DNA of 64,000 nucleotides from Deinococcus sp. AB2017081 (GCF_034440735.1 NZ_CP140098.1:1419501-1483500), one strand, 5' to 3'. Shown: positions 49,211 to 58,494, counted from the first letter of the stretch. Numbers and translations are program-made. The notes: a model not told the origin generated them from the sequence alone.

Positions 49211-50893
49211 TCAGGCCTCGCGGGGAGCGGTCGGATCCGGCTGGCTGTCCAGTGCGGCCGTGCCGGTCTCGGTCGGGCGGCTGGCCAGAGGATCGAGGTG
49301 CGGCACCTCGGTGCTCACGCTGGCCAGCAGGATGTCCAGCACGTCGCCGTCCCGCGCAGCCTGCACGGCCCGGTGCGTGATGATCTCGCCGACGTTCAGG
49401 ATGATCGAGTCGTCCGGCGCGAGGATCACGCGCGTCACGGGGCGGCCCAGGGCGTCGCGGACGCGCTGCTCCTGTGCCTCCTGCTGCCGCTCGTCCAGGG
49501 CACTCTCGGCCTGATCGCGCTTATCGCCGAGCCAAGACTTTGCCCGGTCGAGGAGCCCGCTGGCCCCCTCGGACACGGTCGCCAGGCCACCCGCGACAGC
49601 CGCGCTGGCCCCGGCCGTGCTCGTGCCGGAGCGTGTTGCCGCCAGCAGCTGCCGTTCCACGCCCAGGTGCCGCGCCCGCTCCAGGATCGCCGGCGTGACG
49701 ATCTGTCCCTGGGCGCCCACCAGACTGCCGCCGGGTGCGCGCACGTCCGACTGGAGGCGGCGGCCCACGGCGGCCTGGGGATCGTCGGGATCCATGTCGG
49801 CGCGGGTGGTCAGCGCCTGGGCACCGCTGCTGATGGCGCCGGCCGTCGCGGCGGCGGTCAGGGCAGCCAGCTTGCCGGTCGCCTCGGCACGGTCGGCCTG
49901 GAAGGTCGTGATCACGGCCCCCTGCGGCACGATGACCTCACCGCCGTCGGTGGTGATGTCGCGGCTGGCGGTCTTGCCGACCACGTAGGCCTTCTGCCGC
50001 TCGGCGGTGGCTCCCTTCACGTCCTCGTAGCGTTCCTGCACGCTGTGGGCCGCGCTGCCATACGCGTCGGCGATCGTGCCGCCGGTCGCGCTGGTCGCCA
50101 GCGCCGTCAGCTTGCCGTCGGCCTCGGCCCGGTCGGCGTGCAGCGCGGTGATGGTCTCACCCTTGGTGACCAGCACGCTGCCGTCCTCCAGGGTGAGGTC
50201 GCTGCCGGCGGTCCGGCCCACCACGTATTCCTTCTGCCGCTCCTTGGTGGCCTCGGCGATGTTGCCGTAGGTCTCCTTCACGGAATCGGCCGCGCTGACA
50301 TACGCGCCCTGCACGCCCTCGGCGACGTTGCCGTAGGCGTCCTTCACGCTGGCCGACGCCGACTGGAGCGCGCCCTTGATCCCGCCGGGTTCCTGCTCCT
50401 GCATGGCGGCCGCGACGGTCACGGGCACGATGGCCGCGTCCTCGCCGATCTGCACCTGCTCCGGCGCGGGCACGAAGGTGCGTCCGCTGCTCAGGTCGGA
50501 GAACAGCCCACCGGTCGCCTCGTAGCCCTCCACGCGGCCGGTGGTGTCGTCGAAGTACACGTCCGCGATGCGTCCCAGATCCTGGCCGTCACTGGTCAGC
50601 AGCTTCATGCCGATCAGGCTGTGCTTCGCCTCCAGCGCTTCCTTGAGCTGGCCGTCCTCCCGGCTGGTCGTGATGTCGTCGGCCGACCCGATCATCACGG
50701 CGTCCTCGCCGAACGACCGGATGCTGCCGAAGGGCACCGCCTTGGCCGAGCTGAACCACCCGCCCTCATCGACGAGCAGGGCCAGTACCTGGTTGGCGTT
50801 GTGGTCGAAGACAACGTCGTGTACCGTGTCGATCTTCTCGCCGTTGCTGACGGCCACGATGGGGCGGCCGAGAATATCTTTACCTTTGATCAT
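49211..50893 (-). CDS. PRC-barrel domain protein with internal repeats
   Basis: Protein of 560 residues. The first ~165 residues hold two PRC-barrel units ([20 protein letters not shown] and [20 protein letters not shown]). From ~165 to 400 come helical [12 protein letters not shown] repeats and two copies of a ~90-residue unit, each with ERQK.YVVGRTA...G..I.AL.ADRAEA.GKL. A region with [18 protein letters not shown] and an Ala/Gly-rich tail completes it. PRC barrels bind RNA or proteins, and stress-induced members are known in Deinococcus. No signal peptide or membrane span. AGGAG lies 5 nt before the ATG. It follows a 43-residue membrane peptide gene by 92 nt, with which it may be co-transcribed. 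Confidence 0.75.
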   Translation of the reverse strand: MIKGKDILGRPIVAVSNGEKIDTVHDVVFDHNANQVLALLVDEGGWFSSAKAVPFGSIRSFGEDAVMIGSADDITTSREDGQLKEALEAKHSLIGMKLLTSDGQDLGRIADVYFDDTTGRVEGYEATGGLFSDLSSGRTFVPAPEQVQIGEDAAIVPVTVAAAMQEQEPGGIKGALQSASASVKDAYGNVAEGVQGAYVSAADSVKETYGNIAEATKERQKEYVVGRTAGSDLTLEDGSVLVTKGETITALHADRAEADGKLTALATSATGGTIADAYGSAAHSVQERYEDVKGATAERQKAYVVGKTASRDITTDGGEVIVPQGAVITTFQADRAEATGKLAALTAAATAGAISSGAQALTTRADMDPDDPQAAVGRRLQSDVRAPGGSLVGAQGQIVTPAILERARHLGVERQLLAATRSGTSTAGASAAVAGGLATVSEGASGLLDRAKSWLGDKRDQAESALDERQQEAQEQRVRDALGRPVTRVILAPDDSIILNVGEIITHRAVQAARDGDVLDILLASVSTEVPHLDPLASRPTETGTAALDSQPDPTAPREA

Positions 50894-50985
50894 GGAAGCT
50901 CCTTGCAGACCGGGGGTGCCGGGACGGTGAACAGACGGTGCGGCGGGGCGGGCCAGCCAGTGACCAGAACCCGCCGGAACGCGAC

Positions 50986-51117
50986 TCAGAACCCGAGATT
51001 CAGGATGCCCTGGGGCTTGAGATACAGGAAATAGGCCAGGAGCAGCACGATGACGATGATCAGCACGATCAGCCACCAGCGGCCACCACCGCCGGACGAG
51101 CCTTTGAGTCGGGTCAT
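50986..51117 (-). CDS. 43-residue single-span membrane peptide
   Basis: Short gene with GGAGG 4 nt before its ATG. The peptide starts [15 protein letters not shown], has one strongly hydrophobic helix (about residues 16-33, rich in Ile, Val and Leu), and ends [12 protein letters not shown]. The charge pattern (Arg/Lys before the helix) predicts the N-terminus in the cytoplasm. No family is recognised. It lies upstream of, and in line with, the PRC-barrel gene. The region before it carries a sequence shared with the gene at 54401. Confidence 0.65.
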   Translation of the reverse strand: MTRLKGSSGGGGRWWLIVLIIVIVLLLAYFLYLKPQGILNLGF

Positions 51118-51160
51118 GGAACCTCCATGCCGAGTGTATGGAGTGTGTCCGGAGCAGCGG

Positions 51161-51190
51161 TATGGCCGGACTTATGGCCACTTGATTGAA
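51161..51190 (-). promoter_or_regulatory. Shared upstream element A
   Basis: On the minus strand GGTTCAATCAAGTGGCCATA continues into AGTCCGGCCA. Aligned with a similar stretch before 54401 it gives the common core CCATAA-N2-CCGGCCA. Distance to the peptide start is about 45-75 nt. The role (activator site or alternative promoter) is unknown. Confidence 0.35.
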
Positions 51191-51220
51191 CCTTACGCGC
51201 GCCTTTATAGGCGCAGCCTG

Positions 51221-51226
51221 TAGCCT
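51221..51226 (+). promoter_or_regulatory. -10 element of the P-loop protein gene
   Basis: TAGCCT, 6 nt before the GTG at 51233. Confidence 0.55.
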
Positions 51227-51232
51227 CTGGGC

Positions 51233-52003
51233 GTGAGTGCCAGCGCCCTGCCCTTCCTGCGGACTGCTCCGCCCCCTCCGGGTGCCTTCGAGGCGCACCT
51301 GGGCGACCTTGCCGTCACGGTGCTGGTGGGGGTGACCGGCGTGGGCAAGAGCACGGCGCTGACCGCCCTGAGCGGCGAGCGCTTCCGCGTGTTGCCCGAC
51401 CGCCGGCGCGTGACCGACGCGGTGATGATCCTGCCCCACGCGCCGCAGGGCGTGGCCGACCGCGAGGAACGCTTCCGCCTGACCGCGCAGTACCGTGACC
51501 GGCACCCCGGCGGCATGGCGCACGCGCTGGGCACTCTGGTCGGAGACACGCGCCACTGGGGCCAGCGCCCCGTCTTCGACGGCCTGCGTGGTCTGGACGA
51601 GGTGCAGTACGCGGCCCGCGAGTACCCCGGGTGGCGCTTCGTGGCGCTGGGAGCGCCGGATGCCGTGCGGGTACGCCGGCTGCTGGGCCGCGCGGACAGC
51701 TTCGACCGGGTGGGGGCGGGCGCGGCAGGCCACACCCTGCGGGCTGGCCTCGATGCACTGGAGGGCGTGGAGGACGTGTTCACCCCGGCCGAGCGTGACG
51801 GCCTGGCGGCCCTGACGGCCGAGGGGTACACCCCGACCGACGTGCTGGCCAAGGTCAGGATCGTGGTGAGTGAGCGCCGGCACTACGACCCCGCGGCGGC
51901 CGAGGCCTTCCTGCGCACCCTGCCCTCCCACCGTGCCCTGCTGCTCGACACGGTGGCGCAGGACGCCACCCAGGTCGGTCACGCCGTGCGGGCGTGGGCA
52001 TGA
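51233..52003 (+). CDS. P-loop NTPase of unknown function
   Basis: Protein of 256 residues with a single clear Walker A motif, GVTGVGKST (about residues 33-41), after a short strand VTVLV. No firm Walker B or sensor motif is recognised. Arg-rich segments RRRVTDAVM and [12 protein letters not shown] could form a lid. The fold is probably nucleotide kinase-like or a small AAA protein. The GTG start is set by TAGCCT 6 nt upstream. Its stop overlaps the ATG of an enolase-superfamily epimerase (ATGA), suggesting joint expression, though no functional link is known. Confidence 0.6.
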   Translation: MSASALPFLRTAPPPPGAFEAHLGDLAVTVLVGVTGVGKSTALTALSGERFRVLPDRRRVTDAVMILPHAPQGVADREERFRLTAQYRDRHPGGMAHALGTLVGDTRHWGQRPVFDGLRGLDEVQYAAREYPGWRFVALGAPDAVRVRRLLGRADSFDRVGAGAAGHTLRAGLDALEGVEDVFTPAERDGLAALTAEGYTPTDVLAKVRIVVSERRHYDPAAAEAFLRTLPSHRALLLDTVAQDATQVGHAVRAWA

Positions 52004-53103
52004 GCACCGCCGAGCCCAGCGGCGTGACCGTCGAGCGCGTCGAGGGCTGGCCGGTGCGGCTGCCGCTGCGGTCGGCCCTGGCATGGGGGGCCCACTCGGC
52101 GATGACCGTGGCCGAACACGTGCTGGTGCGCGTCGTGCTCTCGGACGGCACGGTCGGCACGGCCGAGGCCCCGCCACGCCCCACCATCTACGGCGAGACG
52201 CCGGCCAGCGTCGTCGCCATCCTGGCCCACCTGGAACACGGCCTGCGCGGCGTCGACATCATGAACACCGCTGCGCTCGACCGCGTGCGGAACTCGGTCG
52301 CGAACAACCACACGGCACGCGGTGCCCTGGACATGGCCCTGCACGACGCCCGTGCCCGCGCCGGGGGCGGCACGCTGTTCGGCACCCTGCTCGGCCCGAA
52401 TACGCGGGTGCGCGTGAGTTTCATCCTGGGCATCGCGCCACCTGCCGACATGCTGCGCGAGGCCCACGAGGTGGTGGCGGCCGGCGTGCGCTGCCTGAAG
52501 GTCAAGGTGGGCCGCGACTCCGGGCGCGACCTGGCCGTGATCCGTGACCTGCGCACCGCCTTCGGGGACGACGTGCAGCTCTATGCCGACTCGAACGAGA
52601 CGCTGGACGCGGCGCGTGCTCCCGGCATCCTGGCCGCGATGCGGGACGCCGGACTGACGTATGTGGAGGAACCGCTGCCCGTGCGCGATCTGCAGGCCCG
52701 CGCGGCCCTGCACGAACTCGGCGTGCTTCCCATCGTCGCGGACGATTCGTGTTTCACGCCGGCCGATCTCGAACGGGAACTGGCGTTCGGCACCTTCGAC
52801 ATCCTGAACGTCAAGACTGCCCGGAACGGCTTCACCGACGGCCTGGACATGCTGCGCCGCGCCGCCGCTGCCGGTCGGCGGGGCATGGTGGGCTCGCAGG
52901 CGAGCAGCGGCCTGGGCACCCTGCACGCCGCCCTGCTCTCGACCTGGCCGGAGGTCACCGAGCCGTGCGAACTGAGTTTCGTGCTCAAGCTCCACGATGA
53001 TCTGCTGGATCGGCCCATCGTCTTCGAGGACGGCTGCCTGGACGTGGCGGCCCTGGCGGATCATGCGCTCGACCCCCGGCGGGTGGCCCGGTACCGGGTC
53101 TAG
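52000..53103 (+). CDS. Enolase-superfamily epimerase (dipeptide epimerase/muconate cycloisomerase subgroup)
   Basis: Enzyme of 367 residues. The capping domain (1-125) is followed by a barrel with the MLE-subgroup residues. The catalytic pair is K167-x-K169 in CLKVKVG, and the metal ligands are D197 (YADSNE), E224 (VEEPLP) and D249 (ADDSC). The second base is K272 in LNVKTAR. This residue set serves dipeptide epimerases, N-acylamino-acid racemases and cycloisomerases; the choice between them cannot be made from motifs alone. The C-terminal [11 protein letters not shown] is consistent with the epimerase branch. The ATG at 52000 overlaps the stop of the P-loop gene. Confidence 0.85.
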   Translation: MSTAEPSGVTVERVEGWPVRLPLRSALAWGAHSAMTVAEHVLVRVVLSDGTVGTAEAPPRPTIYGETPASVVAILAHLEHGLRGVDIMNTAALDRVRNSVANNHTARGALDMALHDARARAGGGTLFGTLLGPNTRVRVSFILGIAPPADMLREAHEVVAAGVRCLKVKVGRDSGRDLAVIRDLRTAFGDDVQLYADSNETLDAARAPGILAAMRDAGLTYVEEPLPVRDLQARAALHELGVLPIVADDSCFTPADLERELAFGTFDILNVKTARNGFTDGLDMLRRAAAAGRRGMVGSQASSGLGTLHAALLSTWPEVTEPCELSFVLKLHDDLLDRPIVFEDGCLDVAALADHALDPRRVARYRV

Positions 53104-53195
53104 CGGGCCAGGGCAGGGGCAGAGGAACAGGCAACGTGCAGACCACCACGGAGGCAAGTCACAAATTTGCAAGATCCCAGCCAGCACAATGAAGC

Positions 53196-53468
53196 ATGGG
53201 TCAAGAAATGCTTAACACTCTGTTCTTCCCCCTGCTGTTCAGCATGGGCGCCGGAACGTACGCCTACCTGCGTTTTCCCGACCGCCGCCCCCGCGCCCTG
53301 CTGGTGATGACACTGTTCCAACTGCTCGGCGCCTACGGACACTTCACCCAGCCGGCGGCGCCCCTGTTCCTGCTGCTGGGCCTGCACGCGACGGTCGTGT
53401 TCTTCCTGCTGGTGCACCACGTCCAGACGCCGGCCCTGGCCCCGGAACCCCAGTCGCCGCCGCGCTGA
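53196..53468 (+). CDS. Small membrane protein
   Basis: Protein of 90 residues with three hydrophobic stretches (about 7-25, 35-50 and 54-74) and a Pro-rich C-terminus ending EPQSPPR. No family is recognised. CACAAT lies 5 nt before the ATG and could be a weak -10. It stands alone between the epimerase gene and a very strong hairpin terminator. Coding is supported by open frame, codon use and hydrophobic pattern only. Confidence 0.55.
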   Translation: MGQEMLNTLFFPLLFSMGAGTYAYLRFPDRRPRALLVMTLFQLLGAYGHFTQPAAPLFLLLGLHATVVFFLLVHHVQTPALAPEPQSPPR

Positions 53469-53482
53469 TCTCCGGCTGACCC

Positions 53483-53526
53483 AGCCAGGGGCGCGTCCCG
53501 AACAGGCTCGGGATGCGCCCCTGGCT
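53483..53526 (+). terminator. Terminator of the small membrane protein gene
   Basis: 19-bp stem AGCCAGGGGCGCGTCCCGA / TCGGGATGCGCCCCTGGCT (one G-U pair) with a 6-nt loop, 15 nt after the stop. Confidence 0.75.
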
Positions 53527-53626
53527 GTGGTATGGCCGGGCAGAGCCACAGGAACTGCCCCCAGGGCTGGCGGAATCCCTGTGGCCTCTCCCGGTGTCGC
53601 GGTAGCTCTCTGTGGAACAACGAAAC

Positions 53627-53647
53627 GTCCCCGCACGGGGCGGGGAC
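53627..53647 (-). terminator. Terminator of tRNA-Lys
   Basis: GTCCCCGC / GCGGGGAC stem with a 5-nt loop, 5 nt beyond the encoded CCA. Read leftward it is followed by GTTTCGTTGTT. Confidence 0.75.
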
Positions 53648-53652
53648 TTCGG

Positions 53653-53728
<76 letters not shown>

Positions 53729-53763
53729 GTGGTGGTGCTCGCCCGGTGGGATGGGCGGTGTGG

Positions 53764-53793
53764 AGTATAGGCAGGGCCGCCCGACACTGTCAA
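53764..53793 (-). promoter_or_regulatory. Near-consensus promoter of tRNA-Lys
   Basis: -35 TTGACA (53788-53793) and -10 TATACT (53764-53769) with an 18-nt spacer. The start point should fall about 30 nt before the mature tRNA. Confidence 0.85.
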
Positions 53794-53813
53794 GGGTGGC
53801 CCTGCCACCAGCC

Positions 53814-54401
53814 TCACTCGGGCAGGGCCGCGTTCAACGCGGCGGCGCTGAGGCCGAGCCCCAGCCCATAGGCGAGGTGGGCCCCCAGGCGGTTGGCGTG
53901 TGTGCGGGCGTCTGCGCCGCGTGGGCCATCCTGAAGGCCGAGCAGCGGCGTGATCGTCTCGTCCAGCACCAGCCACAGGCCCGCGCCGAACAGCAGGCCG
54001 GTCAGCGGCCCCTGCTTCTGCCCGGCCAGGGCACCATACGCGGCCCCGCCGATCACACCGGTTCCCCAGTGAACCGCCTCGCTGAGCGCGGTGCGCGTGC
54101 CCTTCTGCGGCATCTGGTGGTTGATGAGCTGATACACGTGTCGGCCCAGCGCGGCGGTGGAACTCTCGCCGGGCACGTGTTCCTGCCCCAGCGGGCTGAT
54201 CACGTCCTTGTCGGGCTGGGGCTTGTCCGACTGGCCCCCCTCGGTGCTGGTGATCAGCGGGGTGATCCGGGTCGACCACTGCCCCATGAGCAGGGTGCCG
54301 GCCGCACCCGCCAGCAGGCCGATCACGGCGTCGCGGTACACCGGCGAGGGAACGGGCTCGGGGCGCAGCAGGGCGCGGGCAGTGGAGAGCAGCGAGGACA
54401 T
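53814..54401 (-). CDS. DUF1440/YagU-like membrane protein
   Basis: Protein of 195 residues resembling the YagU (DUF1440) family. Features are an N-terminal hydrophobic helix DAVIGLLAGAAGTLLMGQW (about 24-42) and a long hydrophilic loop with Glu, Gln and Pro. Three Gly/Ala/Leu-rich spans follow (GVIGGAAYGALAG, LTGLLFGAGLWLVLDE and HLAYGLGLGLSAAALNAAL). The E. coli relative supports acid survival; the role here is unknown. TAGGGT lies 5 nt before the ATG. Its upstream region shares CCATAA-N2-CCGGCCA with the membrane peptide gene at 51117. Confidence 0.65.
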   Translation of the reverse strand: MSSLLSTARALLRPEPVPSPVYRDAVIGLLAGAAGTLLMGQWSTRITPLITSTEGGQSDKPQPDKDVISPLGQEHVPGESSTAALGRHVYQLINHQMPQKGTRTALSEAVHWGTGVIGGAAYGALAGQKQGPLTGLLFGAGLWLVLDETITPLLGLQDGPRGADARTHANRLGAHLAYGLGLGLSAAALNAALPE

Positions 54402-54406
54402 GCCCC

Positions 54407-54412
54407 ACCCTA
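54407..54412 (-). promoter_or_regulatory. -10 element of the YagU-like gene
   Basis: TAGGGT on the minus strand, 5 nt before the ATG at 54401. Confidence 0.5.
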
Positions 54413-54420
54413 TGTCAGGC

Positions 54421-54452
54421 CACAGGTGGCCGGCGTTATGGCTCGCTTGACC
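54421..54452 (-). promoter_or_regulatory. Shared upstream element B
   Basis: On the minus strand GGTCAAGCGAGCCATAACGC runs into CGGCCACC, matching element A (51161-51190) in the core CCATAA-N2-CCGGCCA and in the preceding GGT-CAA. Confidence 0.35.
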
Positions 54453-54458
54453 TGCGGC

Positions 54459-55640
54459 TCAGTTGTGGTGGCCCAGTTCGGCGCGCACCGCTCCCGCCAG
54501 ATACAGGCTGCCGGCGACCAGCAGCGTGCCGCCCGGCGGGGTCAGTGTCACGGCCCGGCGCAGGGCAGTGGCGGGGTCATTCACGGCCTCGCCGCCGTAC
54601 CGGGCGGCCAGCTCGGCGGGCGGCGTGGCGAGATCGCCCGGAGCCGTGTACACGCGCAGCGGCGCGACTGCCAGCAGGGGGGCCAGCGTGGCGGCCGTGT
54701 CCTTGCGGGCCAGATTGCCGAACAGCAGCACGTCGGCGCGCGGCACGGCGGCGGCCAGGGCGCGGGTCGCGTGGGGATTGTGGGCACCGTCCACCAGCAC
54801 CGTCCGGCCGTCCACGGTCAACCGCTCCAGCCGGCCCGGATGGACGGCCTCCAGCGCGGCGTCGACTCCGCTGCCGTGGCCCAGTGTGCGGAGGGTCGCG
54901 GCGGCCAGCGCGGCGTTCTGCCGCTGGTGCGAACCGGCCAGGGCGGGTGGTCTCGGCAGCCCGAACAGCGCCGGGTGTGTCTCCGGCGTGAGCAGCGGCG
55001 CGCCCACCTCCAGCGCCACCTGCCGGATGACCTCCAGGGCCGGGCCGGTCGCGGTGGTCAGCAGCGGCACCTCCGCCAGCGCCGCGCCCGCCTTGTCGCG
55101 GGCGATGGCCTCGACGGTGGTTCCGAGCACCCCCACGTGATCCAGATCCACGTTCGTGATCGCCACGGCGGCCACGGTGGCCAGGGCCTGAGTGGCGTCA
55201 CTCGCGCCGCCGACGCCGGCCTCCATGACGGCCACCTCGACTTCATCCTGGGCGAAGGCCTGACACGCCAGCGCCAGACTGAGGTCGAAGAACGCGGCGT
55301 CCGGCGCGTGGTGCCGCGCCCACCGGATGAACGCGGCTGTCCGCGCCGGATCGAGGTGCCGGCCCTGCACCCGGATGCGTTCCTCGTAGTCGTGCAGGTG
55401 CGGGCTGGTGAAGCGCCCGGTGCGGATGCCAGCCGAGATCAGGCCGGCCTCCAGCATGGCGCAGGTGCTGCCCTTGCCGTTGGTGCCGATCACCCGGATG
55501 GACGGGAAGGCCGTGTCCGGGCGGCCCAGCAGGTTCAGCAGCGTCCGTGCGCCCTGCGGGCCGCGGGCCCGGCCGGAGCGCGTCCGGCCGTACAGCCACG
55601 CGTAGTCGGGGAGAGAAGAGGGCCGGGACTCGTCCATCAC
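54459..55640 (-). CDS. folC: Folylpolyglutamate synthase/dihydrofolate synthase
   Basis: Mur-ligase-family enzyme of 393 residues that adds glutamate to dihydropteroate and folates. The ATP loop is GTNGKGST (about residues 52-59), with FTSPHLHDYEERI following, and E/H metal-site motifs VMEAGVGGASDATQ and TNVDLDHVGVLG. The C-terminal domain starts near DGAHNPHATRAL. The family hallmark PSFG..IHV-type region is normal. The GTG at 55640 is preferred because TAGCGT lies 6 nt upstream; the following ATG (55637) is also possible. Confidence 0.93.
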   Translation of the reverse strand: MMDESRPSSLPDYAWLYGRTRSGRARGPQGARTLLNLLGRPDTAFPSIRVIGTNGKGSTCAMLEAGLISAGIRTGRFTSPHLHDYEERIRVQGRHLDPARTAAFIRWARHHAPDAAFFDLSLALACQAFAQDEVEVAVMEAGVGGASDATQALATVAAVAITNVDLDHVGVLGTTVEAIARDKAGAALAEVPLLTTATGPALEVIRQVALEVGAPLLTPETHPALFGLPRPPALAGSHQRQNAALAAATLRTLGHGSGVDAALEAVHPGRLERLTVDGRTVLVDGAHNPHATRALAAAVPRADVLLFGNLARKDTAATLAPLLAVAPLRVYTAPGDLATPPAELAARYGGEAVNDPATALRRAVTLTPPGGTLLVAGSLYLAGAVRAELGHHN

Positions 55641-55646
55641 GTGTCC

Positions 55647-55652
55647 ACGCTA
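55647..55652 (-). promoter_or_regulatory. -10 element of folC
   Basis: TAGCGT on the minus strand, 6 nt before the GTG at 55640. Confidence 0.5.
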
Positions 55653-55693
55653 GCGCGGCCGGCTCCAGGGACGTGCGCCCCACCCGCGCCGGC

Positions 55694-55699
55694 TACGCT
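55694..55699 (+). promoter_or_regulatory. -10 element of the hypothetical gene at 55706
   Basis: TACGCT, 6 nt before the ATG. Confidence 0.5.
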
Positions 55700-55705
55700 G
55701 GGAAC

Positions 55706-56071
55706 ATGACGGCCCTGAGGATCACGCACGTGGAGCACCGCCGGCGTACGCCCCGGCCGTTCATCGACCTGGCGGGCTTTTTCCTGTTCTTCGGGATCTC
55801 CGGGGTCGACCATGGCCGCGAGGCCCGGATGCAGCGCCGCTTCGAGGAGGAGACCTTTCCTCATCACGTGACGGTGCAGGTCACGCCCGCCCTGGCGCCG
55901 GGTCGCTACCGACTGGACGGCCTGCCGGAGGATGTGGGCGGACGACCGTGGGCGGTTCGCCGGGCCGGTCAGGCCACGACCGCCCTGAGCGACGACGGCT
56001 GGATCGCCTTCCAGGCATGGCAGCACGGTGGGCGACGCGACGTGCGCGCCGTTCCCCTGGCCGGGGTCTGA
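55706..56071 (+). CDS. Hypothetical protein
   Basis: Protein of 121 residues, Arg-rich and without signal peptide or membrane span. A short aromatic stretch GFFLFFGISGVD lies near residues 24-35. No family is recognised. The start is set by TACGCT 6 nt upstream. It lies between the divergent folC gene and rpoZ, 126 nt before the latter, and is probably transcribed alone. Confidence 0.5.
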   Translation: MTALRITHVEHRRRTPRPFIDLAGFFLFFGISGVDHGREARMQRRFEEETFPHHVTVQVTPALAPGRYRLDGLPEDVGGRPWAVRRAGQATTALSDDGWIAFQAWQHGGRRDVRAVPLAGV

Positions 56072-56197
56072 GGCCGCGTGGCGCCGTCACCTGGGAGTGG
56101 GGGCGCTCAACTGTAGATCAGGGCTGGCCGCGCCCGGCTGCCGTGGAGTACAGTGGGGGGCTGACGGTGCGGGCAGCCGCGCCAGGGAGGAACGAGG

Positions 56198-56497
56198 ATG
56201 GCGGAACGAGACATTGACAAGCTGCTGGCCATGACGGACAGCAAGTACCGGCTGAGCGTCGTGACGGCCAAGCGCGCCCTGCAACTGCGCAGTGGTGCCC
56301 CCAGCGTGCTGCCCGTGGATCAGCGGGTACGGACGCGCAACCTGGTCACGCAGGCCATGCGTGAACTCGCCACGGGCAAGCTGACGGTCGGCACCGAGCT
56401 CATGGACGAGCAGCGCTTCCACCAGGACTACGTGCGGCAGCGGCAGGCGCAGCTCCAGGCTCAGCTGAACGCCGAGCGCGAGCGCGAGCGGGACTGA
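56198..56497 (+). CDS. rpoZ: RNA polymerase omega subunit
   Basis: Small subunit of 99 residues that helps fold and assemble the beta-prime subunit. The conserved N-terminal helices are in MAERDIDKLLAMTDSKYRLSVVTAKRALQL, where K and R residues contact beta-prime, and ATRN-like RTRNLVTQAMRELATGK follows. The C-terminal third is charged and helical (RQRQAQLQAQLNAERERERD). GGAGG lies 8 nt before the ATG, and TACAGT (56148-56153) is a possible -10 further upstream, so unlike its neighbours this gene has a leader. Confidence 0.9.
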   Translation: MAERDIDKLLAMTDSKYRLSVVTAKRALQLRSGAPSVLPVDQRVRTRNLVTQAMRELATGKLTVGTELMDEQRFHQDYVRQRQAQLQAQLNAERERERD

Positions 56498-56559
56498 ACC
56501 CCTGAGAATACGGGCCGGGCATGACTGCCCGGCCCGTTCCTGTTGGTGGTCGGCAGGGC

Positions 56560-56565
56560 TATGGT
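56560..56565 (+). promoter_or_regulatory. -10 element of the antiporter gene
   Basis: TATGGT, 7 nt before the ATG at 56573. Confidence 0.55.
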
Positions 56566-56572
56566 GGGATTC

Positions 56573-57862
56573 ATGTTGACTGCTTTTGCCGTGCTGCTGT
56601 GTTTCACGGCCGTGCTCGCGTACCTGAACGAACGCTTCGTGAAACTGCCGACCACGGTCGGTGTCACGCTGGCCGGCGCCCTCGCCAGCGCCATCCTGAT
56701 CGGTCTGGACGCGCTGAACCTGATTCCCGGTGTGCGGGACTGGGCGGCCGCGCTGCTCCAGACGCTGAACTTCACGGACTTCGTGCTCAACGGCATCCTG
56801 AGCCTGCTGCTGTTCGCCGGGGCGCTGAGCCTGAACGCCGGGCAGATGCTCCGGCAGAGCCGCAGCATCCTGATCCTGGCGTTCTTCAGCACCGTGATCA
56901 GCACTGCCCTGATCGGCGTCGCGGCCTACGGCCTGTTCGGGCTGCTGGGTCTGGGCGTGCCGCTGCTGTGGGCGCTGCTGTTCGGGGCGCTGATCAGCCC
57001 GACCGATCCGGTCGCGGTGCTCGACCTGCTCAAACGGGCGAAAGTGCCCGCGAAGATCGAGACGCTGATCGCCGGCGAAAGTCTGTTCAACGATGGCGTG
57101 GGCGTGGTGATCTTCCTGGTGGTCGCGGCCGTCGCCGGAATCGGGGCACATGGTGCCCAGACCGACGTGAACGCCCTGTCCGTCCTGACCCTGTTCGCCC
57201 GCGAGGCGCTGGGCGGGCTGCTCTTCGGAGCGCTGCTGGGCTATCTGGGCTTCCGGCTGGTTCGGTCGATCGACCAGCACGCGGTCGAGGTTCTGATCAC
57301 GCTGGCCCTGGTCATCGGAGGCTACGTGGCCGCCGCCGCGATGGGCACCAGCGGCCCCCTGGCGATGGTCGTGGCGGGGCTGGTCATGTCGGCCACCAAG
57401 GAACAGGCCTTCAGCGAGGCCACCCGGCACCACGTCGAGGGGTTCTGGGAGACCATCGATCAGGTGCTGAACATCGTCCTGTTCGCGTTCATCGGTCTGG
57501 ACGTGCTGCTCACGCGGCCCAGTGGGGCTCAGCTCGTGGCCAGCGTGGCCCTGATCGCCGTGGCCCTGGTCGCCCGGTACATCAGTGTGGCGCTGCCCTT
57601 CGCGCTGGTGCGGGCGCGCGACGGCTACGGTGCGTACACCGTGCGCCTGCTGACCTGGGGCGGGCTGCGCGGCGGCATCGCCATCAGCCTGGCGCTGGGC
57701 CTGCCGGACAGTCCGTACCGGCCCCTGCTGCTCACGGCGACCTACGCCATCGTCCTGTTCACCATCGCCGTGCAGGGGCTGACAATCATGCCGCTGGTAC
57801 ACCGGGCGAGTGCCGCGAGCGCGAGCGGCGCAGAGAGCACAGAGCAGAGAGCAGAGGGCTAG
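56573..57862 (+). CDS. CPA1-family Na+/H+ antiporter
   Basis: Integral membrane cation/proton exchanger of 429 residues with 11-12 predicted spans. The CPA1 ion-binding motifs are GALISPTDPVAVLDLLK (unwound TM4, near 130-146) and GESLFNDGVGVVIF (the Asn-Asp pair of TM5, near 158-171). LLTWGGLRGGIAISLAL near 358-374 is the conserved TM11 region. It exports Na+ (or Li+) in exchange for protons. The last ~14 residues (SGAESTEQRAEG) are encoded by a short tandem heptamer repeat and are probably a recent extension. The ATG at 56573 is set by TATGGT; an earlier ATG at 56543 is rejected. Confidence 0.88.
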   Translation: MLTAFAVLLCFTAVLAYLNERFVKLPTTVGVTLAGALASAILIGLDALNLIPGVRDWAAALLQTLNFTDFVLNGILSLLLFAGALSLNAGQMLRQSRSILILAFFSTVISTALIGVAAYGLFGLLGLGVPLLWALLFGALISPTDPVAVLDLLKRAKVPAKIETLIAGESLFNDGVGVVIFLVVAAVAGIGAHGAQTDVNALSVLTLFAREALGGLLFGALLGYLGFRLVRSIDQHAVEVLITLALVIGGYVAAAAMGTSGPLAMVVAGLVMSATKEQAFSEATRHHVEGFWETIDQVLNIVLFAFIGLDVLLTRPSGAQLVASVALIAVALVARYISVALPFALVRARDGYGAYTVRLLTWGGLRGGIAISLALGLPDSPYRPLLLTATYAIVLFTIAVQGLTIMPLVHRASAASASGAESTEQRAEG

Positions 57863-57908
57863 AAGATCATCTCCTGCGCCCTCTGCCCTCTGCGGTCAGC
57901 CCTCTGCT
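57832..57908. repeat. Heptamer repeats and inverted copies at the antiporter/cyclophilin junction
   Basis: Four tandem units near 57832-57859 read CAGAGAG, CACAGAG, CAGAGAG and CAGAGGG. GCAGAGGGCT (57853-57862) pairs with AGCCCTCTGC (57898-57907), with a further CCCTCTGCCCTCTGC run between. The structure spans both stop codons of the convergent genes and may serve as their terminator. Confidence 0.5.
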
Positions 57909-58481
<573 letters not shown>

Positions 58482-58488
58482 GGGCGGC

Positions 58489-58494
58489 ATGTTA
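58489..58494 (-). promoter_or_regulatory. -10 element of the cyclophilin gene
   Basis: TAACAT on the minus strand, 7 nt before the ATG at 58481. Confidence 0.5.

Noticed and set aside
49900..50400. Regular repeats that might be a CRISPR array
   Set aside because: The repeats are at protein level within the PRC-barrel gene, are long and degenerate in DNA, and have no unique spacers.
47573..51034. Very long rightward open frame (over 1100 codons)
   Set aside because: It lies antisense to the heme oxygenase, cysteine desulfurase-like and PRC-barrel genes, has a composition of Arg, Gly, Pro and Ala only, and contains no recognisable domain. It is a GC-driven shadow.
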